A stretch of 64,000 bases of DNA. It comes from Ignavibacteriales bacterium. GTDB taxonomy: Bacteria > Bacteroidota > Ignavibacteria > Tepidaquicellales > Tepidaquicellaceae. The stretch spans positions 721,501 to 785,500 of the forward strand of contig JACKAC010000001.1 of assembly GCA_020635255.1 (NCBI GenBank), given 5' to 3'. Both the position numbers and the translations under genes were made by a program. Under the pieces are notes generated by a model, which was given only the letters and a program-made list of their open reading frames with translations, was not told where the DNA came from and did no database searches. This document shows, piece by piece, positions 1-9,793 of this stretch; the stretch's first letter is position 1; every line of letters begins with the position of its first letter.

Positions 1-1
1 C

Positions 2-1294
2 AGGGATTCAAAGGTATTAACCAGGGATCTGCGGGGAACAGCTGCGATAGGTCACAATAGGTATTCCACTACCGGAGCGTCTGATAGTAAAACAAATATC
101 CAGCCCTTTAAAGTAAATTATAAATATGGTAACCTTGCTCTCTCGCATAATGGAAATCTGACCAATACAAAGACTTTACGCAACAGGCTTATAAACGAAG
201 GCACGATATTCCAGACCACTACTGACACCGAGGTCATTCTGCATCTTATTGCAAAAAGTTTTGAAGAAACTATAGAGGACAGGATATTCGACGCCTTTTC
301 GCATATTACCGGCGCTTACTCGATTTGCATTCTTACTGATAAAAAACTTTTTGCTCTGCGTGACCCGCACGGGGTTAGACCGCTAAGCTTTGGCAGGTTA
401 GGTGACAGTTATGTCTTTGCCTCAGAGACTACCGCGTTCGATATAATTGAAGCAGAGTATATTAGAGACGTTGAGCCGGGCGAAATGATAATTATTGACA
501 AAGAAGTAGTAGATTCCGGTCAGGAAAAATCTATTTACTTCGGCAATGTGGACAAGTACAGACATTGTATATTTGAATACATATATTTCTCACGCCCCGA
601 CAGCATCGTTTTCGGCGAAAAAGTTGACAAAGTCCGAAGGAATATTGGTAAAAGTCTGGCAGAGGAGCACCCCGCTCCTCATAAGGATGATGACACAAAC
701 AACGAAGAAAAAAGAGTAGCTATTATTAATGTCCCCGACTCATCCAATACTGCTACGCTCGGCTACTTCGATGAATCACAGAAAACCAACAATGATGTAA
801 AGATCGAGATCGGCTTGATTAGGAATCACTACGTCGGTAGAACATTCATTCAGCCCGGACAGGACAAAAGAGAAATGAAGGTTAAAACTAAGTTCAATAT
901 TGTGAGAGGCGTCCTCGAGGACAGAAAGCTCGTTGTTGTTGATGATTCCATTGTCCGGGGAACTACTTCAAAACTTCTGGTAGATCTTATCAAAAAAGCC
1001 AAACCACGGGAGATACATTTAAAGATCTCGTCACCGCCTATTATCTCACCGTGCTACTACGGTATGGACTTCCCGTCAAAAGATGAGCTCATCGCCAATG
1101 AGCATCACGGCGATATCGATGCTATTAGAAGAGAACTCGGTGTAGATGAACTTGCTTACCTATCGACCGAAAAATTGCTCGAATCAGTGCCTTATAACCA
1201 TAAAAAGACTGGGTACTGCACCGCTTGTTTTACAGGTGACTATCCTATACCTATCGAAGAGTTTTCCCTTTTTAAAGAAACCTTTGACGATTAA
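2..1294 (+). CDS. purF: Amidophosphoribosyltransferase (glutamine PRPP amidotransferase), 5' truncated
   Basis: First step of purine synthesis: PRPP plus glutamine gives 5-phosphoribosylamine, in the cytoplasm. The reading frame is open from base 2, so the start and the N-terminal nucleophile Cys lie outside the window. Visible parts are the Ntn glutaminase motif IGHNRYSTTG (bases 47-76), SHNGNL, the RDPHGVRPL segment, and the PRPP-binding loop VVVDDSIVRGTTSK (about 932-973). Four cysteines (in RHCIFEY, SPCYYGMD and the CTAC pair near the C-terminus) match the 4Fe-4S ligands of the B. subtilis-type enzyme. A short charged insert (PHKDDDTNNEEK, about 674-709) sits in the phosphoribosyltransferase domain just before the segment that is usually IPVPDSG. 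The stop codon overlaps the start of the next gene by one base, so the two are probably co-transcribed. Confidence 0.97.
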   Translation, partial: RDSKVLTRDLRGTAAIGHNRYSTTGASDSKTNIQPFKVNYKYGNLALSHNGNLTNTKTLRNRLINEGTIFQTTTDTEVILHLIAKSFEETIEDRIFDAFSHITGAYSICILTDKKLFALRDPHGVRPLSFGRLGDSYVFASETTAFDIIEAEYIRDVEPGEMIIIDKEVVDSGQEKSIYFGNVDKYRHCIFEYIYFSRPDSIVFGEKVDKVRRNIGKSLAEEHPAPHKDDDTNNEEKRVAIINVPDSSNTATLGYFDESQKTNNDVKIEIGLIRNHYVGRTFIQPGQDKREMKVKTKFNIVRGVLEDRKLVVVDDSIVRGTTSKLLVDLIKKAKPREIHLKISSPPIISPCYYGMDFPSKDELIANEHHGDIDAIRRELGVDELAYLSTEKLLESVPYNHKKTGYCTACFTGDYPIPIEEFSLFKETFDD

Positions 1295-2622
1295 TGAATA
1301 AAGCTCAAAAAGCATTTCATAAGTCTCGCCGCGCTCAATTAATGAAAAAGCTGGGCAAGAACTCCGTTGCGCTTATCCTGTCTAACTCAATGCGTAATAA
1401 ATCCTACGATGCCAGCTACAAGTTCAAGCAGAATAACAATTTTTACTATCTGACAGGATTTGATGAACCCAATGCCATACTCGTACTTGCGCCCGGAGGA
1501 ATGAAGATCAAAACCAAAGACGGCAATAGCAAAACTGTGCGTGAAATACTTTTTGTGCAGAAACGGAATCCGTTCATGGAAAAATGGGACGGGAAAAGGC
1601 TTGGCTCTGCCGCCGTAAAGACGGACTTGGGTATAGAAATGGGAATGGATAATTCAGCTTTTGATGAGCTGATGAAGTCAAAGATAGGGAAATTCAATAC
1701 AATATTTATTAATATTGCCGAGCTGTATGATACGGCAGGTGAATTTAGGGAAATTGTTACTCCCTTAATAAATGCTCTTCGAGTAGTCACTTCATGGACG
1801 CAGGTTTGCGACATAAATAACATCATTGGTGTAATGCGAAGTGTTAAGCTTCCTTATGAAATTGGTCTAATGCAAAAAGCGGCAGACATAACTGCCATAG
1901 GTTTGAATAATGTCCTGAAACAGCTCAAACCAGGTATGTATGAATATCAAGTTCAGGCTATTCTTGAATCTGCATACATGGATAATGGCTCGAGTGAAAT
2001 AGCCTTCGATACAATTGTAGCATCCGGTCATAATGCATCTACGCTCCACTACATTACAAATAGGGAAAAGATCAAAAACGGAAGCCTGGTTTTGATTGAC
2101 ACGGGTGCCCAGCATGAACATTATTGTGCTGATATCACTAGAACGTTTCCTGCAGATGGAAGATTTACAAAAGAGCAAAGAATTATCTATGATATAGTAT
2201 TAAAAGGAAATGAAGCGGGCATTAAAATGAGTAAAGCAGGTAAAAAATACAGCAGCCTCGATAAACATGTCAAAAAAGTAATGGCTGAAGAGCTTGTAAA
2301 GCATAAAGTTATCAAAGATGCGGATAACATTAAAAATTTCTGTTATCATGGAATAGGGCATGACCTTGGACTGGATACTCATGATGCTGTTCCCTTTAGC
2401 AGTATTGGAAATCTCGATTATGATACGTTTAAAGTAGGTAATGTCACGACTATCGAACCCGGTTTGTATTTTCCTCCCGGTACGGAAGGATTTGACAAAA
2501 AATACACGGGTATTGGTATCAGGATTGAGGATGACGTTCTAATTACTGCCGGAGGAAATAAAGTGCTTACAGGGGGGATTGCTAAAGATGCTGATGAAAT
2601 TGAAAAAATAATGAATTCTTAA
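1294..2622 (+). CDS. pepP: Xaa-Pro aminopeptidase (aminopeptidase P, M24B)
   Basis: 442 residues. Removes the N-terminal residue from peptides with proline in second position; a cytoplasmic two-metal enzyme. An N-terminal AMP_N domain (about residues 5-140, with NFYYLTGFDEP) is followed by a creatinase-fold M24 domain. The metal ligands are visible in order: Asp in LIDTGAQ, Asp in CADITRTF, His in GIGHDLGLD, Glu in TIEPGLYFP and Glu in GIRIEDDV. The length is normal for the family. It starts inside the purF stop codon. Its own stop overlaps by four bases the stop of the convergent rnr gene, and no hairpin terminator separates them. Confidence 0.95.
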   Translation: MNKAQKAFHKSRRAQLMKKLGKNSVALILSNSMRNKSYDASYKFKQNNNFYYLTGFDEPNAILVLAPGGMKIKTKDGNSKTVREILFVQKRNPFMEKWDGKRLGSAAVKTDLGIEMGMDNSAFDELMKSKIGKFNTIFINIAELYDTAGEFREIVTPLINALRVVTSWTQVCDINNIIGVMRSVKLPYEIGLMQKAADITAIGLNNVLKQLKPGMYEYQVQAILESAYMDNGSSEIAFDTIVASGHNASTLHYITNREKIKNGSLVLIDTGAQHEHYCADITRTFPADGRFTKEQRIIYDIVLKGNEAGIKMSKAGKKYSSLDKHVKKVMAEELVKHKVIKDADNIKNFCYHGIGHDLGLDTHDAVPFSSIGNLDYDTFKVGNVTTIEPGLYFPPGTEGFDKKYTGIGIRIEDDVLITAGGNKVLTGGIAKDADEIEKIMNS

Positions 2623-4649
2623 TTTAGCAGTTCAAAGTCGATCTTTTTCGTTTCCATATTTGTCCGCAAAACCTTTACTTTGACCTTATTGCCGGCTCTC
2701 AATACTCTTCTGGTGTTTCTTCCGGTCGCGCAGTGATTTTTCGGATCGAACATGTAATAATCGTCTTTTATATCCTTAAACCTTACCATTCCCTCGATCA
2801 ATAGATCATTTATCTCTACGAATATTCCTCGCTCAACGATTCCAGAAATAATTCCTTCGTATTTCTTTTGAAGATGCTCATTTATATATTCGATCTGCCT
2901 TATTTTAATAACCTCCCTTTCAGCATTCACTGCATTCTGCTCTTGAATAGATGAATGCTTGCAGATCCCCGGAAGCTCTTTCTTGTATTTATTTATGTTT
3001 GATTGAAGATTTTCATTTTGGAGATAGGTGTATAGAATCCTGTGTACCATGAGGTCCGGGTAACGCCGGATAGGGGAGGTGAAGTGTGTATAATCTTCAA
3101 ATCCCAGACCATAATGCCCTATATTTTGGTCGGTATATATAGCTTTTGCCATCGCTCGTATGAGAAGGTCATTTATTATGTATTCTTCCGGTTTTCCTTT
3201 GATCTCCTCAAGAAGTTTTTTAAGAGAATTTTTATCCGGTACAGGTCCCGTTAGTTTAACCTTATATCCGAATTGTTTTATAAATTCGGATAATTGCTTG
3301 AGTTTCTCCTTGTCGGGGAGGTCATGTACCCTGTATATAAATGGCAGATGTTTCCTTTCTTCTTTTTGCCTTTTTGAAACATACTGTGTCACACATTTAT
3401 TAGCCAACAGCATACATTCCTCTATCAAGCGCATCGAGTCGAGTCTCTCTTTTATTATTATATTCTTTATCTTTCCTGTTTTTGTGAATTCGAATTTCAC
3501 CTCTTTGCTTTCAAAGTCGAGGCTTCCTTCTGTCATACGCTTCTTGGTGAGGTTTATTGAGAGTTTATACAATAAAAGTATTTCCTCACTAAAATCACCT
3601 TTTTTACTTTTTATTATTTCCTGAGCTTCCTGGTATGTGAATCTTCTCTTGCTGTTTATTATGGATTTTTTGATCTCAAAACTTTTGACGATACCCGTGA
3701 TCGTTATTTCTATCATTACAGAAAATGTCAGCCTGTCCTCACCCGGTCTTAGTGAACATATATTGTTAGAGAGAATTTCCGGTAACATGGGTATCACCCT
3801 GTCGGCAAGGTAAACACTCGTACCTCGCTGTAAAGCTTCCTTATCCAGCTGGGTGTTTTCTTTTACATAATGTGATACATCGGCTATATGGATGCCCAAT
3901 AAATAGTGACCGTTCTTTAACTTTTCGATTGAAACGGAATCGTCAAAATCCTTTGCATCTTTTGGATCTATAGTTATGCAATTCTTCTTCCTGAGATCGA
4001 GTCTTTTACCGGGATTTGAGGAAACTTTAATTTTATTGGTTTCATCGATAACCTCCTTTGGAAAATCTTCCACGAGGTTATACTTTGCCAGTACAGATTT
4101 TATCTCGGTTGTAAGCTCTCCGGCGGTTCCGATAACATCTTCTATCTTTCCGTACAGATCAGCCCTTTCGTCAGCCTGATCCTCAAAATTTATCAGTTTG
4201 CATAATACTTTATCACCGAATTTCGCGCCGTTGATGTTTTCTTCGGAGATATAAATATCACGCCTCACGATCTTAGAATCGGGCACCACTATTCCCATCC
4301 ATTTATCCCCTTCAAACCTGCCGGTTACAAATTTTAAGATAGGACGTTTTCCATCATTTGAAACTTCTCTTTTATCTTTTTTATGTTCTCTGCTTCTCTT
4401 TTCCTGCCTTTTGACCTGCTTATCTTTGTATTTCGTTTTTTGTTTGCTCTCATGTTCATTTCCGTTCCTATAAGAAAAAAATTTGCCCTTGCGCTCTATT
4501 TTGTTTTCGGAAAGTAAGGCGTTGAGATCCTTTCTTGCTTTACCTTTGTCTGAATAATCGATCTGGAGTTTATTTAGCAGAGTATTAAACTTAAATGACT
4601 TTTGCTTATGCTTTTTTAGATAGCTTAGTATTTTGGATTTTGTTGTGAT
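2619..4649 (-). CDS. rnr: Ribonuclease R (RNB/RNase II family), start codon unusual
   Basis: 3'-5' exoribonuclease that degrades structured RNA. Core features are the RNB catalytic motif IDPKDAKDFDDS, FTSPIRRYPDLMVHR, and a C-terminal S1 domain (last about 80 residues). The first in-frame ATG (4298) would cut off the N-terminus, yet the same frame stays open to 4649 and encodes a Lys-rich helix-turn-helix plus cold-shock region typical of RNase R (begins TTKSKILSYLKKHKQKFK). No ATG, GTG or TTG occurs between the tamB stop (4653-4655, same frame) and codon 4298. I place the start at the ATC codon 4647-4649, giving about 676 residues, the usual family length. ATA or a later codon is possible. 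It is the last gene of the hldA-hldE-tamB-rnr run. Confidence 0.85.
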   Translation of the reverse strand: MTTKSKILSYLKKHKQKSFKFNTLLNKLQIDYSDKGKARKDLNALLSENKIERKGKFFSYRNGNEHESKQKTKYKDKQVKRQEKRSREHKKDKREVSNDGKRPILKFVTGRFEGDKWMGIVVPDSKIVRRDIYISEENINGAKFGDKVLCKLINFEDQADERADLYGKIEDVIGTAGELTTEIKSVLAKYNLVEDFPKEVIDETNKIKVSSNPGKRLDLRKKNCITIDPKDAKDFDDSVSIEKLKNGHYLLGIHIADVSHYVKENTQLDKEALQRGTSVYLADRVIPMLPEILSNNICSLRPGEDRLTFSVMIEITITGIVKSFEIKKSIINSKRRFTYQEAQEIIKSKKGDFSEEILLLYKLSINLTKKRMTEGSLDFESKEVKFEFTKTGKIKNIIIKERLDSMRLIEECMLLANKCVTQYVSKRQKEERKHLPFIYRVHDLPDKEKLKQLSEFIKQFGYKVKLTGPVPDKNSLKKLLEEIKGKPEEYIINDLLIRAMAKAIYTDQNIGHYGLGFEDYTHFTSPIRRYPDLMVHRILYTYLQNENLQSNINKYKKELPGICKHSSIQEQNAVNAEREVIKIRQIEYINEHLQKKYEGIISGIVERGIFVEINDLLIEGMVRFKDIKDDYYMFDPKNHCATGRNTRRVLRAGNKVKVKVLRTNMETKKIDFELLN

Positions 4650-4652
4650 ATG

Positions 4653-7600
4653 CTAGAATTTAATTCTGTAGTAAATTAATGCTCCGGTTCTTATTTCCTT
4701 GTTGCTGAATTCAGAACTTGATGATGTCGAGGACGGATCCGCAACTCTCTCGACTTGTAATATCAGGTTGCTCGGCAGGTTCAGTCCAAGAAGTTTGTTT
4801 AAAGGATACTCTATTACTACGTTAGAATTACTAATATCTTGGAATACCTGTCCGCCGAATCTAACTGTTGCATCACCAAACTGTGCTGTAAAGCTAAGGT
4901 CAGTATTTTGTACCACACTACCGCCTTGGGAATCGCTATAGCTTACGTTTGTATTTACTATAAAAGGTAGTATATCCTGTATCGCACTTGATAAGTAATC
5001 TGAAACTAAAAGCGAACCTATATTGCTCCCTACTGAACCCAGCACGTCATTACCAGGATTTGTTTTACCGAATAGGATTACAGAAATTGCTGCGCTTGTT
5101 GGATCAGCTCCTCCAACTGAAATACCATTCTCATATACTTGGAAATCCAGCTTTGGTTCTTTTGCGGTTCCGGTTACTTTTAGTACTACCCTATAATCAT
5201 TTGTCTCTGTAGAGGAAGATGAAACCGTAGTAAACTCTGCTGTTAGATCCAGTCCGGGTTCTGTTATTGGACCTGAAAATTTAATGTTACCTTCCGCATT
5301 AAATCTCCTATAGAATTGGTAATACGCATTATTGCCCAAAACCACATTTCCGAAGGCAGTAATATTGTTATTGCTAAAGTTGTTGACCTTTAGATCGACA
5401 TCTACGTTACCAAAGAACTCCTGTTTTGTTTGTTCATTAACAATGAATCTCAGATAAATATCCTTTTGGTTTTTGATTGTGAGATTGTACGCGAGTACAC
5501 TTGGTCTTGATGTATCCTTTGCTGCTGATGAATCGACGGGTAGAAAATATTTCTGAAATGGATTAACATTAGATGTATTCCGGGCATTTATCCCTTCTAC
5601 GTACTCCCGTATCTGGTTTATCATTGACTTATCTATTGTCGATGAATCTATTCTTACTGTATACTCAAACCCTTCGTCTTCATAAAGATTATATGTTGTT
5701 TTTGCTCTTAAGGGATTCATTATTACATTACCATCGACTAGGAGAAGCTGTCCTGTTATTAATATCCTATCCTGGCTTCCGGTTACTTGTAGCTTTGGAG
5801 TACCGCTCCCAACAGTCAGATCGCCATAAATTCCAAAATCTGTGGGACCGTTATTTTTATCGAGAGCCTGAATTGTCCCGTCGAGTGTCATATTTATGTC
5901 GTTAAGTCTCAGTCCTGTAAGATCGAGAGTCCCAGAGCCTGAAATGAATTTGCTCGGATCGGAGGGGACGTATAGCTTGAATCCGCTTATGTCCAGGTTT
6001 GCGTTATTTGCGGTGAAGCTCGCGTCCAATCCATAATACATTTTTGTCATATCAAAGATAAATCGGCCATCGATTATTTTTAGTGATCCGGCGAGGTTTG
6101 GTTCACTTACATTTCCTGTAACCTTGACCTCCCCGTCGAGTCCTCCCGAAACCCTCGATAGAGTAGGTATATACCTGCTCAGAAAATCGAGCTGGAAATT
6201 ATTTGCATCGACTGTAAGGTCAACAGTTCGTTTATCGAGTGTGTCTAATAGATTGATCGTATCACCGTTTATTACCGTATCTACCGGCGGAAGAGGTATC
6301 GGATAAGTTCCATAGATCTGAAGGTTTCCTTTGTTGCTGGCATTATAAAAAGAGATATCCGGAGTTATTATAAGGTCCTGGTATTTAATTTCAGCGTCGA
6401 ACCTGCCCACAGGATTGCCGGTAATATAGAGCGGATCAGAGTTTACTTCGGCTACTATCTTGCCCGTGTCCAGAGTGATTTTTGCTCTACGGATACCGCC
6501 TGTAATTTCTTCTTTTTCACGCGTTTCCGGATTTCTGAACAACTCGATTGAAGTTATTTGGATATTGTCACCGTTTATTTGCAGATGACTGTTTCCCGCA
6601 AAAGAATATATTCCTTTAACAGAGGCACGCTGATTACCTTTTGCCATTGTGAAAGACCTAAAGTCTATAAACATGTCTTCTTCACCCATTAGATAACTCA
6701 CATTTATCGTATCCCTATTTTGTAGGTTAAATGCGTCATATTTAAAAGTAGTTGAATCGCTTACTAGAGCTATTTCACCCGGTAGTATATTTAAGTATCC
6801 GTCCGAATATACAATGAAATTAGTATCCCGGAGAGCATAAATCTTATAATTATGTATTTCATTGTCCGTATCAAAATACATATTAAGCGAATCATACTTT
6901 AATCCCGCTATGATTAACGAGTCGGAAACGAATTTTAGATTTGAGGAATAGCCGTTTAACCCCGGTTGGGTGATATCATTATTAAGAGTTATCTCTATAT
7001 CTGAATTACTAAACATCAATGTTGAATCACCATATGCGAAATCACTGATGTCCGCATTTGCGGTTAAAGTAAACAAGTTGTTGCTGTTCTTAACAGTGCC
7101 GTTTATCTTCCCCTTTATATACAGTGCTGAATCCAGGTAAATGTTTAGCGGCGTTATATTTTTAATATCTAACGAATACTTCATGTCTATTTCATTGCCG
7201 GCTCCCGATGGTGTAGCGAAGCTTTTACTGACGTTTAGATCTGGTTCAGATAGGGGAGATGTTTCTACTGTATCTATCTCCTTCACCCTGGCCTGGAGCC
7301 TTTCCGTATACTCCGTTATTACCTGTTCTAAATTTTCGCCTATCACTGTTCCCAGCGATGTTAAACCAAATACCCCCGTCGCATGGAAATCCAGAATATT
7401 TGATTTCACGTCTACGTCACGTGTATTACCGCTCTTTTGTATCGCTGCATCCAGCGGCGTCTCCGGAATAATGAAATCCGCATACCGCGAGCTCCTTATA
7501 TCGAAATTGAACTTTCCCGTGATGTTCTCCGGATCCAACCCCGTACCTTGCACATCAAAGGTGAAGTTCAAGTTGCTCTTATCAGCGTTATCATGCGTAA

Positions 7601-9311
7601 AGCCCGACACGTCCAGATTACTGCTCGTTCCCTGCAGATTATAGGTCATATTTTCGAAGTTGTTGATGTTTGCAGTGCCCTTCACTTTAGCGTTCACCGC
7701 GTTGGAGACATACGTCACATCCAGCTCCACGTTACCGCCGTTCAAATTTACCTGTCCGACCGATGTAGATATATTCTGCTTCAAAAACGATGTGTTTCTA
7801 ATATCGTAATTTACTCTTGTATTCATCGTTCTGTAGTCAAAGCCCCGTCCGTCGGCTATAACTTCACCTGTGATGTTACTTTCGAGAGTGTTATCTTTTA
7901 CTATCTTACCAATATTCACATTTTCTACCCTGACGTTTCCCCTGTAATGCTGTCGATCACCGTAGTTGAGAAATACCTTCCCATTTGCATTCCCGGCTGT
8001 ACTACGCACGTCAAAATCCGTCTCGAATTCAGCCAGGTTGCCTATATACGTAACGTAAGGGATCTGCACTTTTCCTAAATAACTATAATCCGGGATAGGA
8101 AGCCCTGGCAATATCTCACGCGTATCACTTCCATCCACCGTCATGTCGCGTCCTACTAAATTAAACTTCATATCTTCCGGCTTCTGAAGGTTCTCTATAC
8201 GTCCCGCAAAATTATATACCGAGTTATTCGTCCTCAAAAGTAGTTTGTCTATCTTGAGATTCTTGTACTTGTCATCTACTTCCAGGTCGAGATAAACTTT
8301 ACTGTCAAGAAAATCAATGGAGGGGAGGAAGAATGTCAGATCGTCGAAATCGAATTTGTCGGCAAGGAATTTCATCTTTACGTTCTTTTCACCAAATTCC
8401 TCATAATCGAATCCGTTGAGCGGGCTGAACTCACTTACTATTAGTTCACTTATCTTTATATCACTTCTATTTGTTACCAGGGAGAAGTTCTCGATCCTTG
8501 ATCCTGTCTTGTCATTTAGCACCGCGTCCATGCTAAATTCCTTCATGTCAAAGTCCGAATTAGTATTAAACGTGAATTGCTGTATATGTGCTTCCCTATA
8601 ACCGGGGAAATATTTACCTGATAATTTTATATTTAGATCAGTCACGTCCAGGTATCCAAAATTGAATGAATCCAGCTTCTGCATTGAGATCTCCCGGATT
8701 GGAATTGCAGAGCTGTCGACTACACGGAACATTGCATTATGAAGTTCGAAATTCTCAACCGTTATTCCCCAGTCAAAATTGGAAACGGTAGTATCGATTA
8801 CTGTATCTGGGGTCGATTTGAATATCTGTGTGAAGTTCCACGCCTTTCCGTCTTCATACTCCGGATCCCAAACATGTGTGAAATTTATCTGGGGATTTTC
8901 AAGGATTAGATTATTTACGTAAATCTCTTTATTGAATAGCTTAAATATATTGTACTTTACCTCGAGATGATCAAACTTAACCAGTGTATCTTTCTGCACT
9001 TTTATACCCGCTTTATTGAGCTTAATACCCGTAATGATATTACCCTCTAACGATTCTGCGAATATATTATTACCCTCCTTGACAAGTGAGCCGTTTACTT
9101 TGTCGAGAGCAATTTCCAGTATCCAGGTTTTGAAGAATGTTGTTTGCGAAAGGATTGCCACCGAGATAATAAGAAAGGCAATAGCAAAAACAGTATACCT
9201 TACTATCCTGAAAAAAAGATTTTTCTTTTTCTTTTTAGGGGGGGTAACTTTTTCGGGAATACTGGCTTCCGAATTCTTTTCTTTGTCTATATTGTCGTTT
9301 TCATTAGTCAT
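4653..9311 (-). CDS. tamB: TamB-like translocation and assembly module protein (DUF490)
   Basis: 1552 residues. TamB-family proteins are anchored in the inner membrane and span the periplasm, with roles in outer-membrane protein assembly and lipid transport. Visible here: a charged cytoplasmic N-terminus with a poly-Lys stretch, one membrane helix (about residues 33-56), a very long region of repeating beta-strands with AsmA-like character, and the C-terminal TamB domain (about the last 350 residues, including LLVSDYLSSAIQDILPFIVN). The protein ends in YYRIKF, an aromatic end fitting beta-barrel association. It lies 15 bases after the heptose adenylyltransferase gene, which fits an envelope-biogenesis operon. 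No TamA homologue is in the window. Confidence 0.9.
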   Translation of the reverse strand: MTNENDNIDKEKNSEASIPEKVTPPKKKKKNLFFRIVRYTVFAIAFLIISVAILSQTTFFKTWILEIALDKVNGSLVKEGNNIFAESLEGNIITGIKLNKAGIKVQKDTLVKFDHLEVKYNIFKLFNKEIYVNNLILENPQINFTHVWDPEYEDGKAWNFTQIFKSTPDTVIDTTVSNFDWGITVENFELHNAMFRVVDSSAIPIREISMQKLDSFNFGYLDVTDLNIKLSGKYFPGYREAHIQQFTFNTNSDFDMKEFSMDAVLNDKTGSRIENFSLVTNRSDIKISELIVSEFSPLNGFDYEEFGEKNVKMKFLADKFDFDDLTFFLPSIDFLDSKVYLDLEVDDKYKNLKIDKLLLRTNNSVYNFAGRIENLQKPEDMKFNLVGRDMTVDGSDTREILPGLPIPDYSYLGKVQIPYVTYIGNLAEFETDFDVRSTAGNANGKVFLNYGDRQHYRGNVRVENVNIGKIVKDNTLESNITGEVIADGRGFDYRTMNTRVNYDIRNTSFLKQNISTSVGQVNLNGGNVELDVTYVSNAVNAKVKGTANINNFENMTYNLQGTSSNLDVSGFTHDNADKSNLNFTFDVQGTGLDPENITGKFNFDIRSSRYADFIIPETPLDAAIQKSGNTRDVDVKSNILDFHATGVFGLTSLGTVIGENLEQVITEYTERLQARVKEIDTVETSPLSEPDLNVSKSFATPSGAGNEIDMKYSLDIKNITPLNIYLDSALYIKGKINGTVKNSNNLFTLTANADISDFAYGDSTLMFSNSDIEITLNNDITQPGLNGYSSNLKFVSDSLIIAGLKYDSLNMYFDTDNEIHNYKIYALRDTNFIVYSDGYLNILPGEIALVSDSTTFKYDAFNLQNRDTINVSYLMGEEDMFIDFRSFTMAKGNQRASVKGIYSFAGNSHLQINGDNIQITSIELFRNPETREKEEITGGIRRAKITLDTGKIVAEVNSDPLYITGNPVGRFDAEIKYQDLIITPDISFYNASNKGNLQIYGTYPIPLPPVDTVINGDTINLLDTLDKRTVDLTVDANNFQLDFLSRYIPTLSRVSGGLDGEVKVTGNVSEPNLAGSLKIIDGRFIFDMTKMYYGLDASFTANNANLDISGFKLYVPSDPSKFISGSGTLDLTGLRLNDINMTLDGTIQALDKNNGPTDFGIYGDLTVGSGTPKLQVTGSQDRILITGQLLLVDGNVIMNPLRAKTTYNLYEDEGFEYTVRIDSSTIDKSMINQIREYVEGINARNTSNVNPFQKYFLPVDSSAAKDTSRPSVLAYNLTIKNQKDIYLRFIVNEQTKQEFFGNVDVDLKVNNFSNNNITAFGNVVLGNNAYYQFYRRFNAEGNIKFSGPITEPGLDLTAEFTTVSSSSTETNDYRVVLKVTGTAKEPKLDFQVYENGISVGGADPTSAAISVILFGKTNPGNDVLGSVGSNIGSLLVSDYLSSAIQDILPFIVNTNVSYSDSQGGSVVQNTDLSFTAQFGDATVRFGGQVFQDISNSNVVIEYPLNKLLGLNLPSNLILQVERVADPSSTSSSSEFSNKEIRTGALIYYRIKF

Positions 9312-9326
9312 GTAAAAAGACTAAGA

Positions 9327-9788
9327 TTACCTGTTTATTTTTTCGATCAAGCCTGTTGTCGAGTAATTATTGACATAATTCAGGCTTTTTACTTCTCCAC
9401 CGTTTTCCTTTACAATGTCATATCCCACTATATCTTCTTCCTTCCAGTCTCCACCCTTGACCAGGAAGTCGGGGATTATTTCCTTTATTAAATTATAAGG
9501 TGTATCTTCATTAAATACAATTACGTAATCTACTGATTTAAGATTATCAAGCAAAAATGCCCTGTCGTTTTCATTATTTATGGGGCGGTCCTGACCCTTT
9601 AACCTTTTTACCGAATCATCTGAGTTTAATCCGATGATTAAAAGGTCTCCGAGATCCTTTGCCTGGTTCAAATATTCCACATGTCCGCGGTGAAGTATGT
9701 CAAAGCACCCGTTTGTAAATACCAGCTTCTTATTTTCATCTTTCAGTTTCTTCCTTTCGGGGAGAAACTCTTCTAGTGTCGTTATCAA
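9327..9788 (-). CDS. rfaE2: D-glycero-beta-D-manno-heptose 1-phosphate adenylyltransferase
   Basis: 153 residues. Transfers AMP from ATP to heptose 1-phosphate to make ADP-D-glycero-beta-D-manno-heptose, the LPS inner-core precursor. Nucleotidyltransferase motifs are clear: FTNGCFDILHRGHVEYL (HxGH-type), a RPINNENDRAFLL segment, and VKGGDWKEEDIVG near the C-terminus. It corresponds to the C-terminal half of E. coli HldE. Here the kinase half is a separate gene ending five bases upstream, so the enzyme is split into two proteins. Confidence 0.95.
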   Translation of the reverse strand: MITTLEEFLPERKKLKDENKKLVFTNGCFDILHRGHVEYLNQAKDLGDLLIIGLNSDDSVKRLKGQDRPINNENDRAFLLDNLKSVDYVIVFNEDTPYNLIKEIIPDFLVKGGDWKEEDIVGYDIVKENGGEVKSLNYVNNYSTTGLIEKINR

Positions 9789-9793
9789 TTTTT

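Noticed and set aside
1446..2382. Several minus-strand open frames inside the aminopeptidase gene.
   Set aside because: Antisense shadows with no protein-like motifs; the plus-strand frame carries a complete M24 domain.
7141..8078. Long plus-strand frames inside tamB.
   Set aside because: They lie opposite a well supported gene and lack recognisable domains.
4653..9311. Readthrough of the tamB TAG stop into rnr to give a fusion protein, since the two frames match.
   Set aside because: The upstream protein ends normally in an aromatic TamB-type C-terminus and RNase R is a cytoplasmic protein, so a fusion makes no sense. A non-standard start is a simpler reading.
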